A stretch of 8,374 nt of DNA, taken from Candidatus Omnitrophota bacterium. GTDB taxonomy: Bacteria > Omnitrophota > Gorgyraeia > Gygaellales > Profunditerraquicolaceae. The stretch is from contig JAHIZC010000095.1 of assembly GCA_018814745.1 (NCBI GenBank), positions 1-8,374 of the forward strand. Direction: 5' to 3'. The translations under genes were made by a program, and so were the position numbers. The notes under the pieces were generated by a model. It was not told where the DNA came from, did no database searches, and saw only the letters and a program-made list of their open reading frames with translations. Within the stretch, counting starts at the first letter, position 1. Every line of letters begins with the position of its first letter. Below are positions 5,055 through 8,374 of this stretch, piece by piece.

Positions 5055-6771
5055 GTTTTTCTCTTTTTATCCTTATTTTATCAAAGACAACCTGAGCAAT
5101 TTTATAGTTCTGGCTATAGCTTTGTTTACTGTCTTAACCCTGATCTACTCCTCTAAATTTATGAACCCCGTTAGAAACACTGACCGAACGGGTAATAATA
5201 AAACAGTTTCTAACGGGGTGAAGGGCAAGTCGGGGCTTATGCAATACTACACCTATATAATTCTTACCTCCATCGCCTCAATTGCTGCAGTGCGCTCCAA
5301 CCACTTGATTCTTCTCTTTGTTTTCTGGGGATTCTTAGGGTTAACGCTATATCTTTTGATTAACATGGGCCAAAATTCATCCCAAGCAGCCAAGAAGACA
5401 TTTATCATCATCGGCGGTTCAGACGCGCTGATGTTATTAGGTATAGGTATAATTTATTATTTAAGCGGCACATTTATGATGGATAAAATACGCATTCCCC
5501 TAGCCAGTAACTCTATATTACCAATAGTTGCTTATTTGTGTATTGCCATCGGGTGTTTTGCCAAGGCGGGAGTAATGCCTTTTCATACCTGGATCCCGGA
5601 TTCTTCTGAAGCAGCGCCACTGCCGGTAGTAGCATTCTTGCCCGCATCATTAGACAAATTATTAGGTATTTATCTATTAGCCAGGATCTCTATGGATCTA
5701 TTCATAATGATCCCGTTGATCAATATGATCTTGATGGTCGTCGGTGCTTTTACTATAATCGCCGGAGTAATGATGGCTTTAGTCCAGCATAATATGAAGA
5801 GACTCTTGGGTTATCATGCTGTTTCACAGGTGGGTTATATGGTATTAGGTATTGGCACAGGAACCCCGATTGGTATTGCCGGCGGATTATTTCATATGCT
5901 TAATAATGCTATATACAAACAAGCGCTCTTTTTTAGTGCCGGTAATGTAGAGAGCAGGACCGGAACAACTGAATTAGATAAAATCGGCGGTTTATCCAAA
6001 GTCATGCCTCTTACCTATATCGCTGCACTGATTGCCTGCTTATCTATTTCCGGCGTTCCGCCATTTAATGGCTTTGTTTCAAAGTGGATGGTCTATCAGG
6101 GCGTAATCAGTCAACTACAGTTTCACACGGATAAGTTAAGATTTATCGGTGTCTTATGTTTGGCTGCCGCAATGTTTGGCTCGGGGCTCACCCTCGCCAG
6201 CTTTATGAAATTAATCCATGCTGCGTTTCTCGGACAGAGAGAGGTAAGCTCGCGCTCAAATATAAAAGAGGTATCAATTGCAATGTGGCTTCCCGGTATT
6301 ATTTTAGCAATTATCTGTATAGTATTTGGCGTGTTTGCTAATCAGGTACCTCTTAAACAGTTCATTCTTCCGGCAGTATCCGGTGTTTCTTTTATCGGAA
6401 CCTGGTATTCAGGGTTGGCTACTACGCTGATTATTGCTGGCTTGGTCTTGGGGATATTGATCTTTAAACTAAAGAACCTGGCACCTAATATACGCGAAGA
6501 TAAAAGTTATATCGGGGCAGAGCCGCTTGATTTAGAGAATAATAGAGTTACAGGAACTGAATTTTATAACACTATAAAAGAATTAAAAACCTTAAAGCCG
6601 ATATACAAAAGAGTGAAGAAGGGGACCTTTGATATCTATGAACAGGGTAAGAAATTCACTTTCTCCGTAGCCAAGGTATTACAGTATTTACATAACGGAG
6701 TTCTCCCTACTTATATGGTCTGGTGTTTATTGGGTACATTAGCATTATTCTATTATTTATTATTTAAGTGA
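5047..6771 (+). CDS. NuoL/MrpA-like proton or sodium antiporter subunit, carrying an in-frame palindromic insertion
   Basis: Polytopic membrane protein of 574 residues and the first ion-translocating subunit of the complex. The core antiporter motifs are present: FAKAGVMPFHTWIPD (171-185, K173 in the TM7-like helix), K204 in LDKLLGIYLLAR, QHNMKRLLGYHAVSQVGYM (247-265), FHMLNNAIYKQALFF (282-296), SGVPPFNGFVSKW (335-347) and K388 near the TM12-like helix. After residue 480 there is a soluble stretch, a probable amphipathic lateral helix (GTEFYNTIKELKTL to YEQGKKF) and a final membrane segment near 552-572, as in NuoL. The position of the usual TM5 glutamate (W-E) is W94-G95 here. Residues about 40-59, including NPVRN and SNGVK, come from palindromic element 2 in the loop between the first two helices. 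The ATG at 5047 overlaps the large-subunit gene by 8 bases. Confidence 0.9.
   Translation: MCKFFSFYPYFIKDNLSNFIVLAIALFTVLTLIYSSKFMNPVRNTDRTGNNKTVSNGVKGKSGLMQYYTYIILTSIASIAAVRSNHLILLFVFWGFLGLTLYLLINMGQNSSQAAKKTFIIIGGSDALMLLGIGIIYYLSGTFMMDKIRIPLASNSILPIVAYLCIAIGCFAKAGVMPFHTWIPDSSEAAPLPVVAFLPASLDKLLGIYLLARISMDLFIMIPLINMILMVVGAFTIIAGVMMALVQHNMKRLLGYHAVSQVGYMVLGIGTGTPIGIAGGLFHMLNNAIYKQALFFSAGNVESRTGTTELDKIGGLSKVMPLTYIAALIACLSISGVPPFNGFVSKWMVYQGVISQLQFHTDKLRFIGVLCLAAAMFGSGLTLASFMKLIHAAFLGQREVSSRSNIKEVSIAMWLPGIILAIICIVFGVFANQVPLKQFILPAVSGVSFIGTWYSGLATTLIIAGLVLGILIFKLKNLAPNIREDKSYIGAEPLDLENNRVTGTEFYNTIKELKTLKPIYKRVKKGTFDIYEQGKKFTFSVAKVLQYLHNGVLPTYMVWCLLGTLALFYYLLFK
5162..5222 (+). repeat. Palindromic element copy 2, inserted in frame within the antiporter gene
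   Basis: The 13-base arms (5166-5178 and 5206-5218) are identical in sequence to those of copy 1 but enclose a different 27-base centre. It is flanked by perfect TGAA direct repeats (5162-5165 and 5219-5222). Element plus one TGAA is 57 bases, exactly 19 codons, and the reading frame used contains no stop. Removing it joins KFM directly to KGKSGLM, a natural short loop. The centre contains AACGGG (5187-5192), a partial second copy of the right arm that can pair with CCCGTT at 5167-5172, repeating the three-part layout of the other copies. In-frame palindromic insertions are known in Rickettsia (RPE); the sequence here is not one I recognise from that group. Confidence 0.88.
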
Positions 6772-6774
6772 GGA
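6769..6774 (+). promoter_or_regulatory. Ribosome binding site deciding the TTG start of the MbhD-MbhE-like gene
   Basis: TGAGGA combines the antiporter stop codon (TGA 6769-6771) with the ribosome site GAGGA, six bases before the TTG at 6781. No ATG in this frame lies close enough to be a better start. Confidence 0.7.
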
Positions 6775-6780
6775 CATAAG

Positions 6781-7302
6781 TTGGAACTACAATTACTTTT
6801 ACTATTTATGGTTTTGGGAGCGATCGTAGCGGTTGAGATCGAGGATTTGCTCTCCAGCGTAATCGCGGTTGGTGCCGTAGGATTGGCTTTATCAATGGGT
6901 TTCTTGATCTTAAAGGCCCCGGACTTAGCAATCGTGCAGTTGGTAGTAGAAATCCTCTGTATTATCATCCTCATCCGTGCGACGATCAAAAAAGACCTGT
7001 CGATAATAAAAAATGGGCGGTGGTTTTTTAATACCTTCTCTACATTATTATTTATTTTCTGTTTTTTAGTATTTGCTTACTTTGCCTTAAAGGAGTTGCC
7101 AAGTTTTGGCGAGCCGATTATGAGAGTAGCCAAAGAATATATTCGGCAGGGATTAAGCAAAACTGGAGCAACCAATATTGTATCTTCCATAATCCTGGAT
7201 TTCAGAGGTTATGATACCTTAGGTGAAGCTACAGTTCTCTTTACGGCTGTGATCGGCGTCTTGGCAATAATGCGAAAAGTAGGAAGGATCAATGAAAAAT
7301 AA
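6781..7302 (+). CDS. MbhD-MbhE fusion-like membrane subunit (MrpA C-terminal, DUF4040 plus MbhE)
   Basis: Membrane protein of 173 residues corresponding to the C-terminal part of MrpA, and to separate MbhD and MbhE in archaeal Mbh, or NuoJ-like helices of complex I. The first half (about 1-70) is the DUF4040/MbhD domain: three hydrophobic helices with EIEDLLSSVIAVGAVGLAL and KAPDLAIVQLVVEIL (45-59), where D48 and E57 are candidate channel residues. The second half (about 80-170) is MbhE-like: a helix at 82-103, then TGATNIVSSIILDFRGYDTL (128-147), followed by GEATVLFTAVIGVLA, a highly conserved block. The TTG start has a good ribosome site. In typical Mrp systems this region is fused to the NuoL-like domain; here it is a separate gene 9 bases downstream of that domain. 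The gene overlaps the MrpB gene by 11 bases. Confidence 0.88.
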   Translation: MELQLLLLFMVLGAIVAVEIEDLLSSVIAVGAVGLALSMGFLILKAPDLAIVQLVVEILCIIILIRATIKKDLSIIKNGRWFFNTFSTLLFIFCFLVFAYFALKELPSFGEPIMRVAKEYIRQGLSKTGATNIVSSIILDFRGYDTLGEATVLFTAVIGVLAIMRKVGRINEK

Positions 7303-7744
7303 ACAAGAGCCCGGGATGACCTTGATCGTTAAGACAATCACCCGCCTCACCGTCGGGTTGATATTATTATACGGTATCTATATTGTTTTACACGGCCATA
7401 TCAGTCCGGGGGGAGGATTTGCCGGCGGAGTGATCATCGCACTCTCTTTTATCCATCTTATGCTTGCTTTTGGTAAAGATGTAGCTTTGAAGAAGTTAAG
7501 CCAGCCAGTCGCTTCATTTTTTGAGAGTATAGGGGCGTTGATGTTTTTATCTATAGCTTTATTAGGCCTGTTCGGAGGCTATTTTTTCTTTAATTTCTTT
7601 GTAAATAAGGGAGAGCCTTTTAGTTTATTTAGCGCAGGGACAATCCCACTCTCTAACATTGCTATTTGTTTTAAAGTAGGCGCAGGGCTTTTTGCTATAT
7701 TTATGGCACTGGTTTTATTTAAAGGAACAGGTAAAGATAAATGA
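7292..7744 (+). CDS. mrpB: Mrp-type antiporter subunit MrpB/MnhB/MbhF
   Basis: Membrane protein of 150 residues with four hydrophobic segments (near 15-34, 43-60, 77-99 and 122-144). The MnhB family signatures are clear: GHISPGGGFAGGVI (35-48) and SAGTIPLSNIAICFKVGAGLF (114-134). It is expected to sit in the ion-translocating arm between the MbhE and MrpC/NuoK homologues. The ATG at 7292 is preferred because AGGAAGGA (7281-7288) lies just upstream; a second ATG at codon 9 (7316) starts at MTLIVKTITR and has a poorer ribosome site, so a start eight residues later cannot be fully excluded. It overlaps the upstream gene by 11 bases and the downstream gene by 4 (ATGA), so coupled translation is likely. 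Confidence 0.92.
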   Translation: MKNKQEPGMTLIVKTITRLTVGLILLYGIYIVLHGHISPGGGFAGGVIIALSFIHLMLAFGKDVALKKLSQPVASFFESIGALMFLSIALLGLFGGYFFFNFFVNKGEPFSLFSAGTIPLSNIAICFKVGAGLFAIFMALVLFKGTGKDK

Positions 7745-8079
7745 TTGAATATATTCTCTGTCTAGCTTTATTTTGTATTGGGCTTTATTGCGTGCTTAGG
7801 AAAAGAAATATTATCAAGATCGTAATTGGCCTGGGGATCATTGAGTACGCAATAAATTTATTGTTTGTACTCACCAGCTACCGGATGAATTCACGTGCCC
7901 CTGTGCTGGATAAGGGCGTAGTGATTACCAATATGGTTGATCCCTTGCCGCATGCTTTAGTGCTCACTAACATCGTCATTGGCCTTGCGGTTACCGCCTT
8001 AATTGTGGCTATTGCCATAAGGCTCTATGAGAAGTACGGCACTTTTGATATCACTAAAATCAGGAAACTGAGAGGATGA
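7741..8079 (+). CDS. mrpC: Mrp-type antiporter subunit MrpC/MnhC, NuoK-like (MbhG)
   Basis: Membrane protein of 112 residues with three predicted helices (near 2-19, 24-46 and 72-94), the NuoK fold. Family signatures are GLYCVLRKRNIIKIVIGLGIIEYAINLLFV, in two adjoining blocks from residue 14 to 43 and including E35 at the position of the conserved NuoK membrane glutamate, and VDPLPHALVLTNIVIGLA (66-83). A YEKYGT tail is typical of MrpC. It starts in an ATGA overlap with mrpB. Its stop TGA (8077-8079) would, in the reconstructed sequence without palindromic element 3, overlap the ATG of the next gene as TGATG, so the original operon had tight coupling at this junction. Confidence 0.93.
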   Translation: MIEYILCLALFCIGLYCVLRKRNIIKIVIGLGIIEYAINLLFVLTSYRMNSRAPVLDKGVVITNMVDPLPHALVLTNIVIGLAVTALIVAIAIRLYEKYGTFDITKIRKLRG

Positions 8080-8186
8080 TGAACCCCGCACCTTCTTTAA
8101 AATTCTTTTTTAAGCATATAACTGGTGTAGGGAAAATAATGGTATGGTGAAAATTATAAGATTAAAAGTAGAAGGTGCGGGGTGAA
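8080..8186 (+). repeat. Palindromic element copy 3, between the mrpC and mrpD-like genes
   Basis: Perfect 13-base arms, CCCCGCACCTTCT (8084-8096) and its complement (8170-8182), enclose a 73-base AT-rich centre. The outer five bases match copies 1 and 2 but the inner eight differ completely while still pairing. TGAA direct repeats flank it (8080-8083 and 8183-8186). Removing it with one TGAA gives AGAGGATGATGAATATT, an ordinary overlapping stop/start (TGATG) with an ATG start. The centre holds GGTGTAGGG (8124-8132), an imperfect second copy of the right arm that can pair with CCCCGCACC (8084-8092), with one mismatch and one G-U. The 102-base gap between the genes holds only this element. No open frame of note, T-run or convincing promoter is seen in it. 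Confidence 0.85.
8170..8175 (+). promoter_or_regulatory. Probable ribosome binding site within the right arm of element copy 3
   Basis: AGAAGG lies six bases before the GTG at 8182 and is the best available match for the mrpD-like gene. It lies entirely in the stem arm, so it would be hidden when the long hairpin forms. Confidence 0.4.
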
Positions 8187-8374
8187 TATTTTACCTTTCT
8201 TTGTGATTGTTCCATTAGCAGCAGCGTTTTTGATCTCTTTATTAGGAAAGAAAATAAAAGCTATTCCTGATATTCTAGGGAGTCTCGGCGCGCTTATTTT
8301 GCTGTTACTATCGCTTTATTCCGTGAAGCTGGTTAATATCCACGAGACTCTGGTGTATAAAGTTGGAGGGTGGG
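8182..8374 (+). CDS. mrpD: Mrp-type antiporter subunit MrpD/NuoN/MbhH-like, N-terminal part; 3' end outside window
   Basis: The frame is open from the GTG at 8182 to the window edge, giving 64 codons. The visible residues begin MNILPFFVIVPLAAAFLISLLGKK and continue to a second hydrophobic helix (GSLGALILLLLSLYSV) and a VYKVGGW ending. This is the usual beginning of MrpD and NuoM/NuoN-type antiporter subunits, whose early loop often reads Y-x-x-G-G-W. Its place after mrpB and mrpC fits mrpD. The GTG start is formed by the end of palindromic element 3; upstream the frame has no other start back to the TAA at 8137, and the next possible start is a GTG at 8203, inside the first helix. Removing the element would restore ATG-AAT-ATT at the same point. 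Function as an ion-translocating subunit is inferred from family. Confidence 0.85.
   Translation, partial: MNILPFFVIVPLAAAFLISLLGKKIKAIPDILGSLGALILLLLSLYSVKLVNIHETLVYKVGGW

Noticed and set aside
6156..6341. Plus-strand 61-codon frame inside the antiporter gene
   Set aside because: It overlaps conserved antiporter coding sequence in another frame and shows no domain or ribosome site.
7316..7318. Alternative ATG for mrpB at codon 9
   Set aside because: The upstream ATG at 7292 has the better ribosome site (AGGAAGGA); the later start is possible but less supported.
8084..8182. Terminator or new promoter between mrpC and mrpD
   Set aside because: No T-run follows the stem. The AT-rich centre has TATAAC- and TATAAG-like strings but no matching -35 box at a proper distance.
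2929..8186. CRISPR-like repeats
   Set aside because: The three palindromes are thousands of bases apart, differ in arm sequence and length, and sit at gene junctions or in a gene; there are no regularly spaced spacers.

Overview
The window is one uninterrupted plus-strand operon, entered in mid-gene at the left edge and left in mid-gene at the right edge. It encodes a membrane-bound group 4 (energy-converting) [NiFe] hydrogenase with an Mrp-type cation antiporter module and a soluble flavin/iron-sulfur electron-input module. The content indicates an anaerobic bacterium living by fermentation or H2 metabolism. The palindromic elements, in-frame peptides of the type NPVRN...SNGVK, and AT-leaning codon use remind me of Candidatus Omnitrophota; that assignment is from memory and only moderately sure.

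Layout: (1) positions 2-1514, a sulfhydrogenase beta/gamma-like pair: a two-cluster 4Fe-4S protein (5'-truncated) and an FAD/NAD(P)-binding 2Fe-2S oxidoreductase. (2) 1518-2009, a CooF/HycB-type ferredoxin with 16 cysteines. (3) 2006-5054, the hydrogenase core: NuoH-like membrane anchor, NuoB-like small subunit, NuoC-like subunit and the NuoD-like [NiFe] large subunit with both CxxC motifs intact. (4) 5047-8374, the ion-translocating arm: NuoL/MrpA-like antiporter, MbhD-MbhE (MrpA C-terminus-like), MrpB/MbhF, MrpC/NuoK/MbhG, and the first 64 codons of an MrpD/NuoN-like subunit. Electrons would plausibly pass between NAD(P)H and/or ferredoxin and the NiFe site through the first three proteins, with the redox energy coupled to H+ or Na+ movement.

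The most unusual feature is a family of three short palindromic elements (2929-2985, 5162-5222, 8080-8186). Each is bounded by perfect 13-base inverted arms that begin CCCCG and end CGGGG, and each is flanked by a TGAA direct repeat (degraded on the left side of the first copy). Removing each element with one TGAA restores ATGAA at every site. Two of these restored ATGs are the start codons of the downstream genes, and the third is an internal Met codon. In today's sequence the elements at the two gene junctions have therefore replaced ATG starts with a GTG made from the element end. The third lies in frame inside the antiporter gene and adds 19 residues. These two junctions are the only gaps longer than 10 bases in the operon. 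There is no other stretch of noncoding DNA and no tRNA, rRNA, CRISPR array or transposase gene in the window.
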